From the NCBI RefSeq assembly GCF_030254645.1, contig NZ_CP116346.1, forward strand, positions 62,001 through 126,000: a stretch of DNA of 64,000 nt, written 5' to 3'. Within the stretch, counting starts at the first letter, position 1. Each line of letters starts with the position of its first letter. Below the pieces are notes generated by a model that made no database searches, was not told where the DNA came from, and was given only the letters and a program-made list of their open reading frames with translations. The position numbers and the translations under genes are program-made. Origin of the DNA: Paucibacter sediminis (GTDB taxonomy: Bacteria; Pseudomonadota; Gammaproteobacteria; Burkholderiales; Burkholderiaceae_C). Below, piece after piece: positions 27,329-36,000 of this stretch.

Positions 27329-28432
27329 TCATGCCCGCGGGATGAGCTGGCCCTGCACATAGACCTCGAGCAGGCGCAGCTGCTCGTCCAGCACCAGCAC
27401 ATCGGCCCAGGCGCCGGGCGCAAGGTGGCCGCGCTCGGCCAGGCCCAGGAACTCGGCCGGGTATTGCGAGAGGCGTTGCGAGGCCTCGGCCAGCGGCAGG
27501 CCGATGGCGACGAGGTTGCGCAGCGCCTGGTCCATGGTAAGGGCGCTGCCGGCCAGCGAGCTGCCGTCCAGCAGGCGCACGCAGCCCATGCACTTCATCA
27601 CCCGCTGCGGGCCCAGCTCGTACTCGCCGTCGGGCATGCCGGTGGCCGCCGTGGCGTCGGTGATGCCATAGGCCTTGGGAATGGCGCGCAGGGCGGCCCG
27701 CAGCGCGCCCGGGTGCACATGCTCGAGATCCGGGATCAGCTCGGCGAACTCGGCATGGGCCAACGCCGCACCCACCATGCCGGGCTGGTAATGGTTGAGC
27801 CCGGTCATGCCGTTGAACAGATGGGTGAAGCCGCTGGCACCGGCGGCCAGCGCGGCCACGCCATCCTCATAGCTGCCGGCGCTGTGGCCGATCTGCACGC
27901 GCATGCCCAGCGCGCAGAGCTGCGGGATCAGGGCCAGGTGTTGCCCCACCTCGGTGGCCAGGGTCAGCACCTTGATGGGGGCCAGCGCATGCAGGCGCTG
28001 CACGCCTTCCAGCGTGGCCTCCAGCACCAGCGGCGGCTGGGCGCCCAGGCGCTTGTGGTTGAGGAACGGGCCCTCCAGGTGCACGCCCAGGATCTGCGCG
28101 CCGTCCGAATCCCGCGCCGCCATGCCGGCGGCCACGCCCATCAGCGCGCGCTCGATCTGCGGCAGGTGCGCCGTCATGGTGGTGGCCAGCAGGGCCGTGG
28201 TGCCGTGGCGGGCATGCAGGCGCGCCACCTTGAGCGCGGCGCTGCCGCCGTGCATCACATCCACGCCGCCGCCGCCATGCACATGCAGGTCGATGAAGCC
28301 GGGCAGGATGATGTGACCACTTGCAGCGCTTGCGGCGCCGGCCGTGATCGAGCGTACCCGCGCATCGAAGCCGAGCTGCCCCTGCAGCCAGCCCTGCGGC
28401 GTGAGGATGCGGCCTTGGACTTGCTTCATCAT
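27329..28432 (-). CDS. nagA: N-acetylglucosamine/galactosamine-6-phosphate deacetylase
   Basis: 367-aa amidohydrolase-superfamily enzyme that removes acetate from amino-sugar 6-phosphates. Metal and catalytic residues are visible: HVHGGGGVD, the Glu of GVHLEGPFLN, His of IGHSAGSYEDG, HLFNGM, and the catalytic Asp in ITDATAATGMPDG. The start overlaps the agaR stop (ATGATGA context; either ATG is possible). Because agaS and agaZ share the operon, the physiological substrate is probably GalNAc-6-P, making this functionally AgaA. Confidence 0.92.
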   Translation of the reverse strand: MMKQVQGRILTPQGWLQGQLGFDARVRSITAGAASAASGHIILPGFIDLHVHGGGGVDVMHGGSAALKVARLHARHGTTALLATTMTAHLPQIERALMGVAAGMAARDSDGAQILGVHLEGPFLNHKRLGAQPPLVLEATLEGVQRLHALAPIKVLTLATEVGQHLALIPQLCALGMRVQIGHSAGSYEDGVAALAAGASGFTHLFNGMTGLNHYQPGMVGAALAHAEFAELIPDLEHVHPGALRAALRAIPKAYGITDATAATGMPDGEYELGPQRVMKCMGCVRLLDGSSLAGSALTMDQALRNLVAIGLPLAEASQRLSQYPAEFLGLAERGHLAPGAWADVLVLDEQLRLLEVYVQGQLIPRA

Positions 28433-29196
28433 TCGGCGACGATGACTTCGATGCCCAGGCGCTGCAGCCCGTCGCGGTACTCGGCGCTGATGCCGGCATC
28501 GGTGATGACGGTGTGCACGCGGTCCAGCTGCACGATGCGGTGCAGGCTGACGCGGCCGAACTTGGAGGCGTCGCTCAGCACGATGACCTTCTTGGCGCGC
28601 TCCACCATCTTGTGGTTCAGGCTGGCCTCGGCCTCGTGGTGGGTGGTGAGGCCGAACTGCAGGTCCAGCCCGTCCACGCCGAGGAAGAGCTTGTCGAAGC
28701 TGTAGGCGCCGAGGCAGGCCTCGGCCTGCGCGCCCTGGATCGAGAGCGACTCCTTGCGCAGGCGGCCGCCGGTGAGCATCAGGTCCACGCCTTCGGCATC
28801 GGCCAGCTCCCAGGCGATGTTGAGGCCGTTGGTCATCACCGTGACCTGCTTGAGCGCGCGGATGTGGCGCGCCAGCGGCACGGTGGTGGAGCCCGAGTCG
28901 ATGATGATGTTGTCGCCGGGCTGCACCAGCTGCGCCGCGCAGGCGCCGATGCGCTCCTTCAGCGTGGCATTGAGGCCATCCTTCTGGCGGATGGTCTGCT
29001 CCGGTGGCGGCTGGCGCATCAGCGCAGCGCCGCCATAGCTGCGCGTCACCAGGCCCTGTGCCTCCAGGGTGGCAAGGTCGGAGCGGATCGTGACGGCCGA
29101 GACGCCCAGCAGGGGCACCAGGTCCGAGACCTGCACGCTGCCCTGCTTGACCAGCATCTGCAGGATGCGTTCGCGGCGTTCGCTGGTGTTTCTCAT
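28429..29196 (-). CDS. agaR: DeoR-family repressor, AgaR type
   Basis: 255-aa DeoR regulator. The N-terminal winged HTH (RRERILQMLVKQGSVQVSDLVPLLGVSAVTIRSDLATLE) is followed by a sugar-phosphate-sensing isomerase-like domain (IIIDSGSTTVPLARHI, TNGLNIAWELADAEGVDLMLTGGRLRKESLSIQG, FLGVDGLDLQFGLTTHHEAEA), the pattern of AgaR/GlpR. It lies within the operon, its stop overlapping nagA. It is inferred to repress this operon and the divergent glycosidase operon through CTTTC/GAAAG-type sites in the intergenic region. Confidence 0.9.
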   Translation of the reverse strand: MRNTSERRERILQMLVKQGSVQVSDLVPLLGVSAVTIRSDLATLEAQGLVTRSYGGAALMRQPPPEQTIRQKDGLNATLKERIGACAAQLVQPGDNIIIDSGSTTVPLARHIRALKQVTVMTNGLNIAWELADAEGVDLMLTGGRLRKESLSIQGAQAEACLGAYSFDKLFLGVDGLDLQFGLTTHHEAEASLNHKMVERAKKVIVLSDASKFGRVSLHRIVQLDRVHTVITDAGISAEYRDGLQRLGIEVIVAE

Positions 29197-29234
29197 GGTG
29201 ATGCTTGTCGTGTTTCGATGCGAAGGACGAGAGC

Positions 29235-30521
29235 TTAGCCGCCGCAGGCGCGTGCGTAGGCCGCCAACACCGCGCCCACCTTGTGCTCGGCCAGCGCCTG
29301 TGCACGCGGCGCCAGCCGCCCTTCGAGCACCGCCCGCGCCTGCTCGGGCAGGAACTGGCTCACCAGCGGCAGCGGCAGCTCGATGCCATCGAGATTCGCG
29401 ATCAGCTGATCCACGGCCGTCTGCACCGCGGGCTCGCCCCAGTAGTAGCGGCAGCGGTCGCTGAAGGCATAGCGGCGCAGCAGGGTTTGCTGCGCCGGCG
29501 TGCCGCCATAGTGCTTCTGCCAGTGCCTGGGCTGGGCCAGCATGGCGGCCTCCAGCACCTCGATCAGGCCGGCGCGGCGCGCGGCGGGCAGCAGCTCGGC
29601 CTCGATGTGCGAGAGCGCGAACAAGGCCTCGCGCAGCGCAAACGTGGCCGCCGGGCCGACCTTGAGGATGGCGAAACCGTCGCGCACCAGGGCGGCGAGC
29701 GCGGCCTCGGTCTGGTAGTCGGTGCTGTGGGCCTCGAACACCAGGCCGGGGCGCAGCGTCTGCCGCCGCAGGAAGGCCGAGAGCTCGGCCGCGGCGGCGG
29801 GGGCGTAGTGCTGCACCTGGCTGTGGTCGAAATCCACGCCCGGCTGCACCACCATCGCGATCACGCGTTCCCAGGCCGCCTGCAGACCCTGGGCGGCAAA
29901 GGCCTGGGCATGCACTTGCAGGGTCTGGTCGGCGGCCGCCGGGGCGGTCACGGCCACGCCGCCGCCCAGCGAGGCCTCGCCGCCGGGCACCGGCACCTCG
30001 GTGCCGATCACATAGACCGGCGCGGCCAGACCAGCCTGCGCCGCGGCGGCCTCCGCCACCCGCGCCAGGCGGGCCGAGCGCTCGGCCACCAGCGCGTCCG
30101 AGAGGCGCGGCGGATCGTCCGCGCAGGCCATGCTGCAATCGAGATGGATTTTTTGAAAGCCCGCGCTCACATAGGCATGGATGAGCGTCTCGGCATGGTC
30201 CATGGCCGCGGCCGCCGGCAGGCCCTGCCAGGCATTCGGCCCCAGGTGGTCGCCACCCAGGATCAGGCGCTCGGCCGGCAGGCCCGCCGCGGCGGCCAGC
30301 CCATGCACATAGCGGGCGAATTGCGCGGGCGTCATGCCGGTGTAGCCGCCGAACTGGTCCACCTGGTTGGAGGTGGCCTCCACCAGCAGCGGCGTGCCAT
30401 GCGCCAGCGCCACCTGGATGGCGGCGCGCAGCACCGTGGCGTGGCTGCAGCAGACGCTGGTGAGCCCGCGGGCGGCGCCATGCGGCCGGGCTTGCAGGAG
30501 AACAGTGAGAGGCTGGGACAT
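29235..30521 (-). CDS. agaZ: AgaZ/KbaZ/GatZ-type tagatose-bisphosphate aldolase accessory subunit
   Basis: 428-aa protein of the GatZ/KbaZ family: ATVLRAAIQVALAHGTPLLVEATSNQVDQFGGYTGMTP, LGGDHLGPNAWQ, HLDCSMACADD and VFEAHSTDYQT. In enterobacteria the protein stabilises the class II aldolase KbaY/GatY; a tagatose-6-P kinase role has also been proposed for this family. No agaY/kbaY aldolase or separate kinase gene lies nearby, so those steps must be encoded elsewhere or differ. It is third in the aga operon, 12 bp after the ROK kinase gene. Confidence 0.93.
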   Translation of the reverse strand: MSQPLTVLLQARPHGAARGLTSVCCSHATVLRAAIQVALAHGTPLLVEATSNQVDQFGGYTGMTPAQFARYVHGLAAAAGLPAERLILGGDHLGPNAWQGLPAAAAMDHAETLIHAYVSAGFQKIHLDCSMACADDPPRLSDALVAERSARLARVAEAAAAQAGLAAPVYVIGTEVPVPGGEASLGGGVAVTAPAAADQTLQVHAQAFAAQGLQAAWERVIAMVVQPGVDFDHSQVQHYAPAAAAELSAFLRRQTLRPGLVFEAHSTDYQTEAALAALVRDGFAILKVGPAATFALREALFALSHIEAELLPAARRAGLIEVLEAAMLAQPRHWQKHYGGTPAQQTLLRRYAFSDRCRYYWGEPAVQTAVDQLIANLDGIELPLPLVSQFLPEQARAVLEGRLAPRAQALAEHKVGAVLAAYARACGG

Positions 30522-30533
30522 GCGGGTGGGAGC

Positions 30534-31484
30534 TCAGCGGTGTTGTGATTGCAGCGCCAGCAGGGCCGCGCCGCGCGCGCCGCCGGCATCGCCGAAATGC
30601 GGCGGCAGGATGGGCGGCACACGCACACCCTTGAAGAGATGGCGCGCCATCGCGGCGGGCAGCTCGGTGTAGAGATGCGCCAGCTTGGACAGCCCGCCGC
30701 CCAGCACGAAGGCATGGGGGTCCAGCGCCAGCATCAGCTGCGCCAGGCCATGGGCCAGCAGGTCGAGGTGGATGTCCAGGCACAGGCGGGCACCGCCCTC
30801 GCCCGCCGCCGCACGCTGGGCGATCTGGAGCGTGTCAAGCGCCGCCCCGCCCAGTTGGCGGTAGAGCGCCTCCAGCCCCGAGCCCGAGACATAGCGCTCC
30901 AGGCAGCCCTGCAGGCCGCAGGGGCAGTCCCACAGCGGCAGGCGGTGCCGCGCCAGCAGGCTGGCGGGCAGGCTTAAGTGCCCCCACTCGCCGGCCATGC
31001 CGTTGTAGCCCGCCAGCAGCCGGCCATTCACGCAATAGCCGCCGCCCGCGCCAGTGCCAAGGATGGCGCCGAACATGCTGGGAAAGCCGTCGGCCGCGCC
31101 GCCCAGGGCCTCGGAGAGCGCGAAGCATTGGCAATCGTTGCCGATGCGCACCGGGCGCTGCAGCAGGGCCTGCAGGGCCGGGCCCACCTGGTGGCCGTTC
31201 AGCGCCGGCACGTTCGAGCTCAGCTGCACGCCGCTGGCGGCATCGATCACGCCGGGCAGGCCCAGGCCGACGCGGCAGCGCTCGCCCAGCACGCCGTCGG
31301 CCTCCTGCACCAGCGCGCTGATGGCCTGGCAGAAGGCGTCGAAATCCTGCGTGGGCGTGGCGATGCGGCGGCGGTGGCGCTCGCTCAGCACGCCGCCCTG
31401 CACCGCATAGGCCACCAGCTCGATCTTGCTACCGCCGATGTCGATGCCGCAGCAGGCTTGGGGCTCAGTGCTCGACATGGGCAT
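30534..31484 (-). CDS. ROK-family N-acetylhexosamine kinase
   Basis: 316-aa ROK kinase. The ATP phosphate motif is GIDIGGSKIEL, the catalytic base region is RIGNDCQCFALSEA, and the second phosphate loop is GAILGTGAGGGYCVNGRL. The ROK zinc site is intact: the GEWGHL His and the Cys cluster CPCGLQGCLE. Proposed function is phosphorylation of GalNAc (AgaK role) after MFS uptake, since there is no PTS gene here. The start is uncertain: two nearby ATGs (31484, 31478) and a GTG (31499) all overlap the agaS end. Confidence 0.9.
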   Translation of the reverse strand: MPMSSTEPQACCGIDIGGSKIELVAYAVQGGVLSERHRRRIATPTQDFDAFCQAISALVQEADGVLGERCRVGLGLPGVIDAASGVQLSSNVPALNGHQVGPALQALLQRPVRIGNDCQCFALSEALGGAADGFPSMFGAILGTGAGGGYCVNGRLLAGYNGMAGEWGHLSLPASLLARHRLPLWDCPCGLQGCLERYVSGSGLEALYRQLGGAALDTLQIAQRAAAGEGGARLCLDIHLDLLAHGLAQLMLALDPHAFVLGGGLSKLAHLYTELPAAMARHLFKGVRVPPILPPHFGDAGGARGAALLALQSQHR

Positions 31485-32658
31485 GGTGGATGGTGACACC
31501 CTGCACGACGCGGTTGACCGTGCCGTCGGGAAAGGGGTTGTCGGGGGTCAGGCCCAGGCGCGCCGATTGGTGCAGCGCCAGCTGCTGCGCCATCAGCAGC
31601 CACAGCGGCGCCAGCCAGGCATCGCCCAGGCCGGCCAGCGCCGCGGCGGCCAGGGTCCAGGCCTGCCCATCGGCGGCAAGATCTGACCCCGCGGGGCCCA
31701 CGCTGACGATGTGGCCGGCCACGCGCTCGCGCCTCAGCTCGTCCAGCAGATCCTGCTCGTAGCGGCGCGCCAGTGCGCCCGCGCTGTGGAACAGCACCAC
31801 CAGGCTCTGCGCATTCAGCGCCGACTTGGGGCCGTGGCGAAAGCCCAGCGGCGTGTTGGCCAGGCTCAGGCTGCGGCCGCTGGTCAGCTCCAGCACCTTC
31901 AGCGCGGCCTCCTTGGCGAGCGCTTCCAGCGGGCCGCTGCCCAGGTAGACGATGCGCTCGAAGGCCTGCCCGCCCAGGTTCATCAGGCCCGGCGCCCAGT
32001 CCCGCAGGGCCAGCTCGGCCTGCGCGGCCAGCAGCTCCAGGCGCTGCAGGCGCGCCGGCCAGGCGCCCGGGTCGAACACCGTCAGCGCCGCCAGCAGCAT
32101 GCTGGTGAAGCTGCTGGTCATCGCGAAGCCGCGATCGCAGCTGGCCGCGGGCATCAGCAGGTTCAGCGTGTCGGCCTGCTGCGCATTGCCGCGCACCAGC
32201 TCGCCCTCGGCATTGCAGCTGATGTTGAGGAAGCGCAGCGGCGCCGCCACGCGGCCGCGCAGCAGTTCCACGGTGGCCAGGCTTTCCGGGCTGTTGCCGC
32301 TGCGCGCGAAGGACACCAGCAGGGTGGGCCGCTCGCGCCGCAGATACAGCTCGGGATGGCTCAAGAGGCTGGTGCTGGCGATGGCGCGCACCTCGGCGGG
32401 CCAGGCGGCGTTGAGGGTGTCGGCCACGATCTCGCCCACATAGGCCGAGCTGCCGGCGCCGGTGAGTATCACCAGATGGCCGGGCTGCTGCAGCCAGTCC
32501 GCCAGGAAGGCCTCGATGCCGGCGCGCCCGGCTTGCAGGCCGGCGGCCAGTTCGCGCCAGACGGCCGGCTGCTGGGCGATCTCTTGCGCGGTAGCCAGGC
32601 CGCCGATGCCTTGCCAGGCCTCAGCGCTGCGATGCAGAAGTGCGTTGGTGTCGTTCAT
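31465..32658 (-). CDS. agaS: AgaS: galactosamine-6-phosphate deaminase/isomerase (SIS domains)
   Basis: 397-aa protein with two SIS domains. It contains GAGSSAYVGEIVADTLN and SFARSGNSPES in the first, YLGSGPLEALAKEAALKVLELT and FRHGPKSAL in the second, and the AgaS-specific tail LTPDNPFPDGTVNRVVQGVTIH. It converts galactosamine-6-P to tagatose-6-P and ammonia. First gene of the operon, with a well-formed promoter 25-53 bp upstream. Its presence, rather than NagB, points to GalNAc as the substrate of the pathway. Confidence 0.93.
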   Translation of the reverse strand: MNDTNALLHRSAEAWQGIGGLATAQEIAQQPAVWRELAAGLQAGRAGIEAFLADWLQQPGHLVILTGAGSSAYVGEIVADTLNAAWPAEVRAIASTSLLSHPELYLRRERPTLLVSFARSGNSPESLATVELLRGRVAAPLRFLNISCNAEGELVRGNAQQADTLNLLMPAASCDRGFAMTSSFTSMLLAALTVFDPGAWPARLQRLELLAAQAELALRDWAPGLMNLGGQAFERIVYLGSGPLEALAKEAALKVLELTSGRSLSLANTPLGFRHGPKSALNAQSLVVLFHSAGALARRYEQDLLDELRRERVAGHIVSVGPAGSDLAADGQAWTLAAAALAGLGDAWLAPLWLLMAQQLALHQSARLGLTPDNPFPDGTVNRVVQGVTIHHAHVEH

Positions 32659-32682
32659 TGCAGGGGTCAAAGTCTGAGCCGG

Positions 32683-32711
32683 ACGATAAGCCGAAACTTT
32701 CGAGCTGTCAA
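32683..32711 (-). promoter_or_regulatory. agaS: Predicted sigma-70 promoter of the aga operon
   Basis: On the minus strand -35 TTGACA (32711-32706, perfect consensus) and -10 TATCGT (32688-32683) are 17 bp apart. The spacer contains the palindrome CGAAA-C-TTTCG (32692-32702), a likely operator where a repressor would block polymerase. Predicted start of transcription is near 32676. Confidence 0.65.
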
Positions 32712-32930
32712 ACAAAGAAAGAAATCGAAAGATAAAGAAGCGCCAAGATGCAGTTTTACGCATCAGTAAGGCCCAAATTTCCGTGGAAATTCACCTTGCC
32801 GTGCACAAAACACCACCGAATCGAAAGTATCAATCGCCCATAAATCAATCATCGAAAGGTGCAAAAGGCCTATTTTCTAGTGGTTTACACCATCAAAGCC
32901 GATAAACACGCTTATGCAACTTTCTCTTCG

Positions 32931-32959
32931 TTGACTACTTTCGTTTCGAAACCTAGAGT
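32931..32959 (+). promoter_or_regulatory. Predicted sigma-70 promoter of the GH31-TonB-lectin-GH109 operon
   Basis: -35 TTGACT (32931-32936) and -10 TAGAGT (32954-32959) are separated by 17 bp. The spacer holds the palindrome GTTTCGAAAC (32943-32952), the same TTTCG/CGAAA words as in the divergent agaS promoter. Both arms are therefore likely repressed by the same DeoR-type protein. Confidence 0.6.
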
Positions 32960-33021
32960 TTGTCCATCGGAAAGAAAGATAAGGCGGGCCCGTCACGGCG
33001 GGTCACGAGGACGAAGCAGGC

Positions 33022-36000
33022 ATGAGCAAGAGCGTGATGATGATGAAGAAGAAGCGCAGCAAGCAGTACCAGGCCCGCCTCGGCGGCCTGCTGCTGTTGC
33101 TAGCCCTGCTGCAACAGCAACAGACCGTCGGCGCCGCGCCGGTGGGCAATCTGCGCGACATCAAGGCCATCGGCCAGGGCAGCGACGGCGCGCCAAGCGC
33201 GCAGTGGGAGCTGCACACCGATGCAAAGCAGCATGCGGGCCTGCTGCGCATCAGCCTCTTGCGCCCCGACCTCTTCCGCATCCAGGCCGCCGCCAGGGGC
33301 GACAAGGGCAAGCTGAGCGAGCCCGGCAACAAGGCCGCCGCCATCGTCGAGCATGAACCCAGCGGCCCGGTGGCGCATGAGTTCAGCGACGCCGGCGACC
33401 ACCACCTGCTGCGCACCAGCGAGTTCGCGCTGCGCATCTACAAGAAGCCGCTGCGCTTCGCCCTCTACCAGGCCGACAACCGCACGCCGCTGTGGCAGGA
33501 GGCCCAGCCCCTGGACCTGGCCGACAAGCTCAGCGTGCAGACCCTGGCGAGCGACAAGAGCGAGCGCTTCTACGGCGGCGGCCAGCAGAACGGCAGCTTC
33601 GAGTTCAAGGGCCGGCAGCTGGAGATCTCCTATTCCGGTGGCTGGGAGGAAGGCGACCGCCCAAGCCCCGCGCCCTTTCTGATGAGCTCGCGCGGCTGGG
33701 GTGTGCTGCGCCACAGCTGGGCCGATGGCAGCTACGACCTGCGCCAGCCCGGGCAGATCACGTTGGCGCACCAGGAGGGGCGCTTCGACAGCTATTACTT
33801 CGTGGGGAAAAGCATCCGCGAGGTGCTGGCCGGCTACACCGCCCTCACCGGCCGCGCCCGCCTGCTGCCGCGCTGGGCCTATGAGTACGGCGACGCCGAC
33901 TGCTACAACGACGGCGACAACGTCAAGAAGCCCGGCACCGTGCCCAAGGGCTGGAGCGACGGCCCGACCGGCAAGACCCCGGACGTGATCGACTCGGTGG
34001 CGCGCAAATACCGCGAGCACGACATGCCCGGCGGCTGGATCCTGCCCAACGACGGCTATGGCTGCGGCTACACCGAGCTGCCCGAGGTGGTGCAGGGCCT
34101 GGCCAAGCTGGGCTTCAAGACCGGGCTGTGGACCGAGAACGGCGTCGACAAGATCAAGTGGGAGGTCGGCAGCGCCGGCACGCGCGCGCAGAAGCTCGAC
34201 GTGGCCTGGACCGGCCAGGGCTACCAGCATTCGCTGGACGCCAATCAGGCCGCCTACCAGGGCATCCTGGACAACTCCGACGCCCGCCCCTTCCTCTGGA
34301 CCGTGATGGGCTGGGCCGGCACGCAGCGCTATGCCGTCACCTGGACCGGCGACCAGAGCAGCAGCTGGGACTACATCCGCTGGCACATCCCCACCCTGAT
34401 CGGCTCGGGCCTCTCGGGCCAGGCCTATGCCACCGGTGATGTGGACGCGATCTTCGGCGGCAGCCCCGAGACCTACACGCGCGACCTGCAGTGGAAGAGC
34501 TTCACCCCGGTGCTGATGGGCATGTCGGGCTGGGCCGCGCAGGCGCGCAAGCATCCCTGGGCCTATGAGGAGCCCTACCGCAGCATCAACCGCCGCTACC
34601 TGAAGCTGAAGATGCGGCTGATGCCCTATATGTACGGGCTGGCGCGCGAGGCCGAGACGAGCGGCGCGCCGCTGGTGCGCGGCCTGATGTGGGATCACCC
34701 CGAGGACGCGAGCGCTCATACCGAAGCGCATAAATACCAGTTCATGCTGGGCCGCGAGCTGCTGGTGGCGCCGGTCTACCGCAGCCAGGCCGCCAGCGGC
34801 GGCTGGCGCAAGGACATCTACCTGCCCCAGGGCCTGTGGTTCGACTACTGGGACGGCCGCCAGGCCCAGGTGGGCCGCGAGGGCCGCACGCTGGACCTGC
34901 AGGTCACGCTGGACAAGCTGCCGGTGTTCGTGCGCGCCGGCGCCATCCTGCCCATGTATCCCGAGTCGCTCTACGACGGCGAGAAGCCCAAGGACCAGCT
35001 GACCCTGGACCTCTACCCGCATGGCGACTCCAGCACCACGCTCTACGAGGACGACGGCCTGACGCGCCGCTACCAGCAGGGCGAATCCAGCCAGCAGCTC
35101 ATCAGCATGCGCGCGCCCGTCAGCGGCAGCGGCGACATCCGCGTGCAGGTGGGCGCGGTGCAGGGCAGCTATGCCGGCCAGGAGACGCAGCGCAGCATCG
35201 CCCTGCAGCTGCATACCCATGCGAAGCCGCAGGCCGTGCTGCTGAAGGGTCAGGTCTTGCCGGAGTTCGCCGACGCGGCCGCCTTTGCCACAGCCCTGCA
35301 GGGCTGGTATTACGACGCCGCCGACCGCCTCGGCACCGTGCAGGTGAAGACCAGCAAGCGCGACATCCGCGAGGCGCTGGACTTCGTCGTGCAGATCGCG
35401 GCCGGCACGCCGCAGACGCAGAGCAGCGACTTCCCCGCCGCCCCCACGCTGGGCCGCGCGGTGCCGGTGGACAGCCTGCATGTGGTGAACCGCCCGGCCG
35501 AGGAGCCCGGCCACCCGCTCGAGAACGCCTTCGACGGCAAGCCCGACACCTGGTTCCGCAGCACGCGCAACCAGGCCATGAAGACGGGCCCGCATGAATG
35601 GGTGCTGGGCCTGGGCGAGCGCCGCCTGATCGACGGCATCGAGCTGGCACCGCGCAATGACAAGAACTGGAAGTACGGCCAGATCCGCGACTACGAGGTC
35701 TACCTGGCCGACAACAACGGCGACTGGGGCCAGCCGGTGCAGCGCGGCCGCCTCGAGTTGAAGGAAGGGAAACAGGCCATCGGCTTCAAGCCCACCGCCG
35801 GCCGCCTCTTGCGCTTCCGCGTGCTGAGCGTGCACAACCCCGATGGCGACGCCGCCGGCACGGCGGACCCGATGGTCAGCGCGGCGGCGGGCGGCGGCAT
35901 GGCGGTGGCCTTCAATGCCTTCGCGCCGGCCGAGGTGCCACCCATCGTGCTGTCGGAGTTCCAGGTGATGGAGCACCGCCCGCCGGCCGGGTCGGCCACG

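Larger units (their letters stand above)
32659..33021. promoter_or_regulatory. Divergent control region between agaS and the GH31 operon
   Basis: 363 bp, much richer in A/T than its surroundings and without a gene. It contains two outward-facing promoters and repeated ATCGAAAG elements: exact copies at 32724-32731, 32820-32827 and 32851-32858, plus ATCGGAAAG at 32966-32974. CTTTC/GAAAG repeats are characteristic of enterobacterial AgaR operators, so AgaR binding is inferred. A further AAAG array spans 32714-32737, next to the agaS -35 box. Confidence 0.65.
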
